A stretch of 64,000 bases of DNA, taken from assembly GCA_965261795.1 (NCBI GenBank), contig OZ253476.1, forward strand, positions 372,001 to 436,000, read 5' to 3'. Shown one piece after another: positions 10,301-22,300 of this stretch. The translations under genes were made by a program, and so were the position numbers. A model generated the notes under the pieces. The model had not been told where the DNA came from, did not search any database, and worked only from the letters and a program-made list of their open reading frames with translations. Position 1 is the first letter of the stretch. Each line of letters starts with the position of its first letter. This stretch comes from CBDCFV01 sp965261795 (GTDB lineage Bacteria; Chloroflexota; Dehalococcoidia; Lucifugimonadales; UBA3495).

Positions 10301-13300
10301 GGCGAGGGCGCAGCGTCCGAGAGGTCGGTCTATCCCCGCGAGTGCGGGGGAACCGTTATCCGACGCTCGGCTGATCCGGGTGATGGGGGTCTATCCCCGC
10401 GAGTGCGGGGGAACCTACTGCACATCGTAGTCCGTGATGGCCGAGCCGGGTCTATCCCCGCGAGTGCGGGGGAACCGCCCCGTGACAAGGCCGAGGTGTT
10501 CCAAGCATCGGTCTATCCCCGCGAGTGCGGGGGAACCCAGGAGGGCCTGCCAGACCACGCCGCAGACGCCGGTCTATCCCCGCGAGTGCGGGGGAACCAC
10601 CGCCGCGACTCGCACATCGACGGCATCGCCGGGTCTATCCCCGCGAGTGCGGGGGAACCTGGGATAACGCGATCATCCTCTTCCGGGAAAAAGGTCTATC
10701 CCCGCGAGTGCGGGGGAACCGTGCGTGTGTGCCATGCGGCTGCGGTTTTTCCGGGTCTATCCCCGCGAGTGCGGGGGAACCGCAAACAAATGGGCAGAGA
10801 GGCACTACAGAAGAGGTCTATCCCCGCGAGTGCGGGGGAACCATCTACCGCCATATCACACCGGGACTCAACTACGGTCTATCCCCGCGAGTGCGGGGGA
10901 ACCCCGATCTGTCTGCAAATCGGGAAGAATGGACCCGGTCTATCCCCGCGAGTGCGGGGGAACCGAGTGCCTGCAAGCCTGGGGCCTCTCCTATCGCGGT
11001 CTATCCCCGCGAGTGCGGGGGAACCTTGGGGTGATGACTAGCTACCAGGACGGGACACGGTCTATCCCCGCGAGTGCGGGGGAACCCGCTGGTCATCGGG
11101 CTTGGCGAAGTCGACGTAGGGTCTATCCCCGCGAGTGCGGGGGAACCGCTAGCGGTGAACGACCGCCAAAGAGTAACCCCGGTCTATCCCCGCGAGTGCG
11201 GGGGAACCGGGTAGCAGAGGGATATACGCCTGCGCGTCGACGGTCTATCCCCGCGAGTGCAGGGGAACCTGGTACAGAAACTACCAGCATCAGTCGAAAT
11301 GAGGTCTATCCCCGCGAGTGCGGGGGAACCAGGCTGGTGGTGGAGTCCCCTGAGGGCGTGAGGGGTCTATCCTCGCGAGTGCGGGGGAACCACATCAGGC
11401 GGTCCTTCGAGGAAGGTGTTTATGGGTCTATCCCCGCGAGTGCGGGGGAACCATATGATACATCGCGTCTCTCTCCTCAAAAACCGGTCTATCCCCGCGA
11501 GTGCGGGGGAACCACGCGTGCCGCTAGTATCGATGTCCGTCGCGCGGGTCTATCCCCGCGAGTGCGGGGGAACCTCCACCATAGCGTTAGCGTACTCAGA
11601 CAGTATGGGTCTATCCCCGCGAGTGCGGGGGAACCCCACTGAAGCGCACCTTTCCAACCCTTAATGACGGTCTATCCCCGCGAGTGCGGGGGAACCTATA
11701 GCTGTCTATGCTCTCTGGTATCTCTCCTCGGTCTATCCCCGCGAGTGCGGGGGAACCGTCTGCGTTCGGCAGTTGCGGTATTTTCGATCCGGTCTATCCC
11801 CGCGAGTGCGGGGGAACCCCTCATTCCTGGTCCACACTCATCACAGTATCGGGTCTATCCCCGCGAGTGCGGGGGAACCTATGAGTGTAGACGCCATCAA
11901 GGATGCTGTGAAGGTCTATCCCCGCGAGTGCGGGGGAACCCCGACGAGGGGAGTCATCAGCGTTTCTTTTGCGGGTCTATCCCCGCGAGTGCGGGGGAAC
12001 CGTCGTGCGGCACTGTACGCACGGAATACAGCCGGGTCTATCCCCGCGAGTGCGGGGGAACCCTCTTGTACCTGCGTAGAAGGCTCAGGGTCGAGGGTCT
12101 ATCCCCGCGAGTGCGGGGGAACCCTCTTGTACCTGCGTAGAAGGCTCAGGGTCGAGGGTCTATCCCCGCGAGTGCGGGGGAACCGTAGGTACGGTGAGGT
12201 TTAGGTCGGAAACGAAAGGTCTATCCCCGCGAGTGCGGGGGAACCAGGTCTGAATATCATCAGGAGTCTCCCACTGAGGGTCTATCCCCGCGAGTGCGGG
12301 GGAACCGATTTCGTAGTCTAGTCGGTAGTCCAGTGCCTCGGTCTATCCCCGCGAGTGCGGGGGAACCGGTGTCGCTGGCTGTGAAGAGTATGCTCTGTTC
12401 GGTCTATCCCCGCGAGTGCGGGGGAACCAGTTCGACTATCCGTAGGAAGGCCCCATGAAGAGGTCTATCCCCGCGAGTGCGGGGGAACCCGCTGAGGCGG
12501 GGGTACGGAGAGACGACGAGGGGGTCTATCCCCGCGAGTGCGGGGGAACCCCCTGTCTCTTCACCTGGGCTCAAAGGTGGAAAGGTCTATCCCCGCGAGT
12601 GCGGGGGAACCGCGGCTCCAGGAGCGGCAACGGCAGTGGGGATGGGTCTATCCCCGCGAGTGCGGGGGAACCTCCCGCGACTTCGGACCGGCGTAGATGG
12701 GGACGGGTCTATCCCCGCGAGTGCGGGGGAACCGTCAAGTATCTCGCCTGTTACTACGTCTATTACGGTCTATCCCCGCGAGTGCGGGGGAACCTGCCAT
12801 TAGTCCTGCTGCTGTACCTGCTATACAGGTCTATCCCCGCGAGTGCGGGGGAACCGTCAAGTATCTCGCCTGTTACTACGTCTATTACGGTCTATCCCCG
12901 CGAGTGCGGGGGAACCTGCCATTAGTCCTGCTGCTGTACCTGCTATACAGGTCTATCCCCGCGAGTGCGGGGGAACCCAGCCATGCCGCCAGCCGGTGGC
13001 GGCTGGGTAGGGTCTATCCCCGCGAGTGCGGGGGAACCGTGGCCGGTAGTGTCCCTTCCGCCGGATAGTCGGGTCTATCCCCGCGAGTGCGGGGGAACCG
13101 CTATTGAGATAACGGGAAGACGCTACCAAAGCGGTCTATCCCCGCGAGTGCGGGGGAACCCTTCATCACCATACACATACAAGACGGATACCAGGTCTAT
13201 CCCCGCGAGTGCGGGGGAACCTGCTGCCGTGCGTGTGCTCCATGCTGCTGGCGCGGTCTATCCCCGCGAGTGCGGGGGAACCATCGCGTCTCTCTCCTCA

Positions 13301-16300
13301 AAACCTTGTATACAAGGTCTATCCCCGCGAGTGCGGGGGAACCCAGTTGTTCTATCTCTCGTATCCCTGTCCTCTCGGTCTATCCCCGCGAGTGCGGGGG
13401 AACCTAGTCTGTGTGCGCTGGTGCCGGATGAGCCTAGGGTCTATCCCCGCGAGTGCGGGGGAACCATTTCCTATAGCGTCCCATGCCAGCAGTTTCACGG
13501 TCTATCCCCGCGAGTGCGGGGGAACCGGTGTCGCTGGCTGTGAAAAGAATGTCTTGTTCGGTCTATCCCCGCGAGTGCGGGGGAACCTGCGATGAGAGTC
13601 CAGGCTGCGGTTAAGTAATCGGTCTATCCCCGCGAGTGCGGGGGAACCTCCTCCCCCACGTATCCGCTGGGATACGCAGGGGGTCTATCCCCGCGAGTGC
13701 GGGGGAACCTTGCGGCGGCGGTTGCGAATACACTAGCCATGAGGTCTATCCCCGCGAGTGCGGGGGAACCGGATTTTGTCATGCATCTTATGTACCATGT
13801 GGAGGTCTATCCCCGCGAGTGCGGGGGAACCTAGGCCGCCGTAGTAGTCGGGGTAGTGATTCTGGGTCTATCCCCGCGAGTGCGGGGGAACCGACGGAAT
13901 CGTGAACCGCTGATACTCCCAGTGAGGTCTATCCCCGCGAGTGCGGGGGAACCATGAGTGGGGTGCCCGTGTACTCGCTAAACTCGGGTCTATCCCCGCG
14001 AGTGCGGGGGAACCGGTTGGCCGAGCCTGCCCTTGTTGCTGTTTCTCGGTCTATCCCCGCGAGTGCGGGGGAACCCATATCAGTCGGTCTACTCGCGTCC
14101 CATATGGCGGTCTATCCCCGCGAGTGCGGGGGAACCTGAGCCATTCCAACGGTATCCTGAAGAGGTCCAGGTCTATCCCCGCGAGTGCGGGGGAACCCCT
14201 CCTGGTGACACGCGTACGCCCATGATCGCGGGTCTATCCCCGCGAGTGCGGGGGAACCCCATAGTCCTGTCCATGTGCTGCATGTGAATGCGGTCTATCC
14301 CCGCGAGTGCGGGGGAACCGTATGTTTTCAATAGGAAGCTGGCGTCGTCGCGGGTCTATCCCCGCGAGTGCGGGGGAACCTAGCTCGTCGGGGTCTGCGA
14401 TGTCTTCGTAGGGGGTCTATCCCCGCGAGTGCGGGGGAACCGGGCTTCTCCGTGTGTGTCGTCGGGCAGGACTAGGTCTATCCCCGCGAGTGCGGGGGAA
14501 CCTCCACAGCTACCCCCGCCACCGCCGCTCTCGCCGGTCTATCCCCGCGAGTGCGGGGGAACCGTGCCGCACGACAGTCTCAAAGTACTCACGGTCGGTC
14601 TATCCCCGCGAGTGCGGGGGAACCCGACGAGGGAGCCAAGGAGGAAGTAGGCGAGGCGGTCTATCCCCGCGAGTGCGGGGGAACCATCGCGGTGGTACAG
14701 GTGGGGGTGACAGCCACCGGTCTATCCCCGCGAGTGCGGGGGAACCCTTGGCTCCCTCGTCGGATGCTCCATCCACGAGGGTCTATCCCCGCGAGTGCGG
14801 GGGAACCAGAAAGAGGAGACTACTATGAGTGGACCAGTCGGGTCTATCCCCGCGAGTGCGGGGGAACCAGTTCCACGATACGGAGGTACGCGCCCGTCAA
14901 GGGTCTATCCCCGCGAGTGCGGGGGAACCTGTGAAATCCGTACTCTTTCTCCTATTATCCTGGGTCTATCCCCGCGAGTGCGGGGGAACCTCGATGTCCT
15001 CCCCCATCCATACTGACGTACACGGTCTATCCCCGCGAGTGCGGGGGAACCTAGGGGCCTTAAATCGCGTTGTAGGAATAGTGGGGTCTATCCCCGCGAG
15101 TGCGGGGGAACCAGGCCTCGGAAGATGGTACGGACGTAGCCGGAGGGTCTATCCCCGCGAGTGCGGGGGAACCCGGCACGAGAGCGATGTAGGCCGGAGC
15201 GGAGACGGTCTATCCCCGCGAGTGCGGGGGAACCTCACCGTCTCGGTGGAGTGGTAATCGAAGCGCAGGTCTATCCCCGCGAGTGCGGGGGAACCTGTTG
15301 CTTTGTTCGCCGTCGTGATTGCTCGTAAGGTCTATCCCCGCGAGTGCGGGGGAACCTTGCTCGTAATTCCCTGCGGTAGTGCCTCAGGCGGTCTATCCCC
15401 GCGAGTGCGGGGGAACCCAACCATGCCCGCCGTGCAAGACGTGCGGTCAGGGTCTATCCCCGCGAGTGCGGGGGAACCCATTCTTCCCGATTTGCAGACA
15501 GATCGGACAGAGGTCTATCCCCGCGAGTGCGGGGGAACCTATTATTCGCCGCCATAACCGGAAGACACCACCGGTCTATCCCCGCGAGTGCGGGGGAACC
15601 CTGTACCACGGAGCCGCTCAGGAGCACAAAACCGGTCTATCCCCGCGAGTGCGGGGGAACCTTTCACGGGATTGCCGGCCTCAGCCTGATCATGGGTCTA
15701 TCCCCGCGAGTGCGGGGGAACCATAAGGAGGAAGGAATGATCATGTATCACTGCGGGTCTATCCCCGCGAGTGCGGGGGAACCGCCACCCGGCCCATGCG
15801 CGGCGCGCCGTTGCGGGGTCTATCCCCGCGAGTGCGGGGGAACCTCCCGAAATAGCAGGCAAGCCGCACAACCATCGGGTCTATCCCCGCGAGTGCGGGG
15901 GAACCCATATCTGGATTCGACCGGCTCGACGACGATGCGGTCTATCCCCGCGAGTGCGGGGGAACCAACCCACTGCCGCATCCTCTGGCGCGCGAGGAGG
16001 GTCTATCCCCGCGAGTGCGGGGGAACCCAAAGGCAGTGGGTATGTCCCCGGACTGTCCAAGGTCTATCCCCGCGAGTGCGGGGGAACCAGGCCGTGACTG
16101 GACGCCGTGGATGATGCGAAAGGTCTATCCCCGCGAGTGCGGGGGAACCGGTCGATGTCTACCAGCGGCTCTGTGGATTTAAGGTCTATCCCCGCGAGTG
16201 CGGGGGAACCGGCACGAAAGCGACTTGGTTCTGGACGCGCGGAGGTCTATCCCCGCGAGTGCGGGGGAACCCCAGAGTCTCCGCTGTGACACCGGAGCGA

Positions 16301-19300
16301 CCTAGGTCTATCCCCGCGAGTGCGGGGGAACCGGCCATCATGTGGGCAATGGGTCTACCGGCGGGGGTCTATCCCCGCGAGTGCGGGGGAACCGACTGGG
16401 TCTGCAAAGAGGTGCTGGCAGGTGAGGGTCTATCCCCGCGAGTGCGGGGGAACCCGACTTCTGGTGCCATTTTCTCTGCTCCTACGGGGTCTATCCCCGC
16501 GAGTGCGGGGGAACCTTCTCGACTTGCTCCTTCACCCGGTTCAGTTGCGGTCTATCCCCGCGAGTGCGGGGGAACCCAAAACATGGCTCACCCCCATGTA
16601 CAACGCACGGTCTATCCCCGCGAGTGCGGGGGAACCGATGATGACGATGCCGGGATGGATGTGATGGAGGGTCTATCCCCGCGAGTGCGGGGGAACCTTT
16701 TGCCACTAGACTAGCTCCTCAATCACCAAGGGTCTATCCCCGCGAGTGCGGGGGAACCGCCGCCCAGCGGCCGAATTCGTGGGAGGGCGGCGGTCTATCC
16801 CCGCGAGTGCGGGGGAACCAAGTTGGTAGCGGCTCCGAACACAGTCCGAATAGGTCTATCCCCGCGAGTGCGGGGGAACCCAGTATCAGCGTCAGTCCGA
16901 TTATTGACCTCAGGGTCTATCCCCGCGAGTGCGGGGGAACCGGTACTCGACCATCCCGATGATGTAGGCGTCGCGGTCTATCCCCGCGAGTGCGGGGGAA
17001 CCGCGAACTTCCATCCCATGCGCCGAGCGGTATTCGGTCTATCCCCGCGAGTGCGGGGGAACCCTTATCGCCCGCACACACTGGGAAGGAATTTCGGGTC
17101 TATCCCCGCGAGTGCGGGGGAACCCAGATGTATGTGGCGGACTCCTTGCTCGGTCAGGGTCTATCCCCGCGAGTGCGGGGGAACCTATACGCTGAAAGGC
17201 GCGGGAAGCCTGACGGACGGTCTATCCCCGCGAGTGCGGGGGAACCGCGATACCGGACAGCGTACTCGCACAAAGCGGAGGTCTATCCCCGCGAGTGCGG
17301 GGGAACCCTCGGTATTACCGTCTCTGTCTTCGCGTGAGAAGGTCTATCCCCGCGAGTGCGGGGGAACCACTGTAACCGCAGGCACAGGCCACCGTAGGAT
17401 GGGTCTATCCCCGCGAGTGCGGGGGAACCCGTGTGGTTGTCCTCTGTCCTTCTGGCCTCTACGGTCTATCCCCGCGAGTGCGGGGGAACCCTGATAGTAG
17501 GAGTCCTTCGGTCTGTCCTTGTCCGGTCTATCCCCGCGAGTGCGGGGGAACCATCGCTGGTGTACATGTGTCGATGTCTGGCAGGGGTCTATCCCCGCGA
17601 GTGCGGGGGAACCGAACTGAGGGACGGAATGGAATTTCCAGTGGCCGGTCTATCCCCGCGAGTGCGGGGGAACCACTTTACGCCACCTGCGGGCGGCGAA
17701 GGGCGGCGGTCTATCCCCGCGAGTGCGGGGGAACCTCTCGCAGTCTCCGTTCTCGTCTCCGAAACACGGTCTATCCCCGCGAGTGCGGGGGAACCGATTT
17801 GATGTTCTCGGTTTTCGGAACTTTTGCAGGTCTATCCCCGCGAGTGCGGGGGAACCCGCCGCCACGATTTCTGGAAGTCGTGCACTAGAGGTCTATCCCC
17901 GCGAGTGCGGGGGAACCCACTCTGCGGTGCTCCCGTAGGTCCAGGCACTCGGTCTATCCCCGCGAGTGCGGGGGAACCCGATTCAAGGACAACGCGACAA
18001 AAATGCTCGTCGGTCTATCCCCGCGAGTGCGGGGGAACCAGTGGTCTATATCCATCGGTACTCCTCTCCTGCGGTCTATCCCCGCGAGTGCGGGGGAACC
18101 CGGCCGCGCCCCTGGGTAGTGGCGCTTCCATGAGGTCTATCCCCGCGAGTGCGGGGGAACCTGACCCCGGGGCTCTTGTTTGAAGTAACACTGGGGTCTA
18201 TCCCCGCGAGTGCGGGGGAACCTCCGGACGCGGCTGCTTGGGACCACATTTGAGAGGTCTATCCCCGCGAGTGCGGGGGAACCCTGCCCATTCTCCGAAA
18301 CGAAGTGCGTGGTGTGGGTCTATCCCCGCGAGTGCGGGGGAACCTAGAGGGCTTCTCCGAAGTGAGCGGCGAGTTTGGGTCTATCCCCGCGAGTGCGGGG
18401 GAACCTGGTGGTTTGGTTGTGGGGTTGTCCTTGTACCAGGTCTATCCCCGCGAGTGCGGGGGAACCCTATCTCAAGCAGAGATACTATGGTCAAATCAAG
18501 GTCTATCCCCGCGAGTGCGGGGGAACCCACTGCGTTGTCTCTGTATCTCCTCCCCTGCGCGGTCTATCCCCGCGAGTGCGGGGGAACCCTGTCACAGTGA
18601 CCGATACTGCTACTCAACGAGGGTCTATCCCCGCGAGTGCGGGGGAACCACCACCGGAATCTCATACCGGCCACGCGAGAGCGGTCTATCCCCGCGAGTG
18701 CGGGGGAACCTGTCCAGTCCGCATAACGTATATCCGTACCCGCGGTCTATCCCCGCGAGTGCGGGGGAACCCGGGCTGAGTCAGTAACCCGGAGACTACC
18801 CCGAGGTCTATCCCCGCGAGTGCGGGGGAACCGTGGTCGGCTGGCCTATGTACTCTTCTAAGGACGGTCTATCCCCGCGAGTGCGGGGGAACCGTCCTCC
18901 GCGAATGCGGGGACCGGTCCTGGCCAGGTCTATCCCCGCGAGTGCGGGGGAACCCAGTGTGTAATTTTTCAGGTTCCCGGAGATGGAGGTCTATCCCCGC
19001 GAGTGCGGGGGAACCAAATGCCTCTCCCCCGCCATCGTCTCCTCCATCGGTCTATCCCCGCGAGTGCGGGGGAACCGTCGTCCAAATGGGGTGTCTATCT
19101 GGTCGAAATGGTCTATCCCCGCGAGTGCGGGGGAACCTGCTGCGGTCGGAATCTCTGGTGTCCTGCTGAAGGTCTATCCCCGCGAGTGCGGGGGAACCGT
19201 CTTTCGCCTACCTCTCGCATCCACAGTAACGGGTCTATCCCCGCGAGTGCGGGGGAACCTTCCGCCAGGTCATAGCCCCAGTACCCGGCATGGGTCTATC

Positions 19301-22300
19301 CCCGCGAGTGCGGGGGAACCTCCGCTTGGCAGTGTAGCGGCAACTTTTCAAGCGGTCTATCCCCGCGAGTGCGGGGGAACCTCGAATCGTGGGCGGTCTA
19401 TGAAATCGTAAAAGGGTCTATCCCCGCGAGTGCGGGGGAACCCTTTTGCTTAGCTGCTGTGAGGCGCAATGAGGCGGTCTATCCCCGCGAGTGCGGGGGA
19501 ACCGCCGGACAATTTCATCTACACCTGGGTCAATCGGGTCTATCCCCGCGAGTGCGGGGGAACCCTCAGGCATCAACCGCTCCTACTGGGTTTCGACGGT
19601 CTATCCCCGCGAGTGCGGGGGAACCTCGGTGCTCGGCCACCCTGTCGGTGGAAGCGTGGGTCTATCCCCGCGAGTGCGGGGGAACCGCCAGCGCTGCGCT
19701 TACCTCGTCGACCCAGACGGGTCTATCCCCGCGAGTGCGGGGGAACCATCCTCTCATGCTGCCCTGAGCAGTTCGGGCATGGTCTATCCCCGCGAGTGCG
19801 GGGGAACCCTGTGGTGTTATCCAGTAGTCTCGCAGTCGCCGGGTCTATCCCCGCGAGTGCGGGGGAACCCCCCCTCCTTTTGGCCGAAGATGCTCGGCCA
19901 AAGGTCTATCCCCGCGAGTGCGGGGGAACCTTTATGACGAATATCCGCCCCATTGCAAAGCCAGGTCTATCCCCGCGAGTGCGGGGGAACCATTTGCTCC
20001 GGCTCAAAACCCGCAGCGGTCAAGGGTCTATCCCCGCGAGTGCGGGGGAACCTTCTTTACGAGCCAAAGGATGCGGCATTGGATTGGTCTATCCCCGCGA
20101 GTGCGGGGGAACCACCTTGCCCATCTCGTCATGGCACTGATAGCAAGGTCTATCCCCGCGAGTGCGGGGGAACCCACCGTAAGGGCAGTGGTCAGGTCAT
20201 CGATAACGGTCTATCCCCGCGAGTGCGGGGGAACCTTGCCTACTACCCTCTCTGCTGTGTTTTTTTGGGGTCTATCCCCGCGAGTGCGGGGGAACCCCTT
20301 GAAGCGGGAGTTGACCCACAATGCCGAAGGGTCTATCCCCGCGAGTGCGGGGGAACCGGCCTTGGCCGCGCCCTCCGGCCCTCCAAACGCGGTCTATCCC
20401 CGCGAGTGCGGGGGAACCCGAAAGGCCGCTGAACTCATGCGATTGGAACAAGGTCTATCCCCGCGAGTGCGGGGGAACCGATTTTGGGTATCTGGTCCGG
20501 GAGGCCAATGCGGGTCTATCCCCGCGAGTGCGGGGGAACCCTCATCGTCAAGGGCAAAGATTTCGCCCGTGGACGGTCTATCCCCGCGAGTGCGGGGGAA
20601 CCGCGGAGAGGACGCGCCGGACCCTGACTATGGACGGTCTATCCCCGCGAGTGCGGGGGAACCACCCAGTCATATCATGAGACCGCGCAAATCGCCGGTC
20701 TATCCCCGCGAGTGCGGGGGAACCGCCTACCACATAAAGAATCAGACAACAAGGAGGGGTCTATCCCCGCGAGTGCGGGGGAACCCTTCCTCATTTACCC
20801 AAAGGTCTTGCCAGATAAGGTCTATCCCCGCGAGTGCGGGGGAACCCCACAGCCGCCAGTGGACACGCGGCAGACCACGGGTCTATCCCCGCGAGTGCGG
20901 GGGAACCTCTCACCCGTCCACCATTGCATCCACCGCCCCAGGTCTATCCCCGCGAGTGCGGGGGAACCTACCGGACGTGGACCATGCCCTCGGCTGAGAT
21001 GGGTCTATCCCCGCGAGTGCGGGGGAACCTTGATATCCCAAGAATAAACCCGCAGCAACGGGGGTCTATCCCCGCGAGTGCGGGGGAACCCAATTATTGC
21101 TGCCATTATCCTACCCTCAAAACGGTCTATCCCCGCGAGTGCGGGGGAACCGATGAGCCAGAGTACGTGATGGCCGGAGGTAGCGGTCTATCCCCGCGAG
21201 TGCGGGGGAACCAACGGATTGCCATCCCGGACAAAAGGCCGCACGGGTCTATCCCCGCGAGTGCGGGGGAACCTTTCATGTCCGATCTGAGGGCCAAGGA
21301 TGCCAGGGTCTATCCCCGCGAGTGCGGGGGAACCTACCCGGTAGTCCGTAGCCGCGCCCGGAATTCGGGTCTATCCCCGCGAGTGCGGGGGAACCACAGT
21401 CCGTTTTTACGACGTAGGAGAATGATGCGGTCTATCCCCGCGAGTGCGGGGGAACCCACCAGACACGACAAAGCGACACGGAGTCGACGGGTCTATCCCC
21501 GCGAGTGCGGGGGAACCGCCGCGGGCCTGCAGTAGTGTCAGGTAGGCGTCGGTCTATCCCCGCGAGTGCGGGGGAACCCGCGTGAAGCAGCGGATAGGGC
21601 GGAAGCCATTGGGTCTATCCCCGCGAGTGCGGGGGAACCGGTCCAAATACGCCCTGAGATCGCGGACGACAGGGTCTATCCCCGCGAGTGCGGGGGAACC
21701 GGCACTGGCTTTCTGACTCCGGCTGGCACCTGCGGTCTATCCCCGCGAGTGCGGGGGAACCGCACTGGCTTTCTGACTCCGGCCTGGCACCTGCGGTCTA
21801 TCCCCGCGAGTGCGGGGGAACCTCGGCTGGCACTGGCAATGACGTATGTGCATTCGGTCTATCCCCGCGAGTGCGGGGGAACCCTCTCCCCGCCATCAGC
21901 CGATACGCGTGGGCTGGGTCTATCCCCGCGAGTGCGGGGGAACCTTATATGGCTCCTATCGCCGCGCCGCCTAGTCGGGTCTATCCCCGCGAGTGCGGGG
22001 GAACCCTCCTACTGCCGACGTGGTGCTAGGAGCTGCGCGGTCTATCCCCGCGAGTGCGGGGGAACCTTATCCTGATTGTAGGGGAGATCATACCCCTGCG
22101 GTCTATCCCCGCGAGTGCGGGGGAACCCTCCAAATGCCTCCAACAAAAAACTGCTACATGGGTCTATCCCCGCGAGTGCGGGGGAACCCTAGATGTCTGG
22201 TGGATACCGGCCTACGAACAGGGTCTATCCCCGCGAGTGCGGGGGAACCGTGCCATTCACACACGCAAAAAAGCGGCAACCCGGTCTATCCCCGCGAGTG

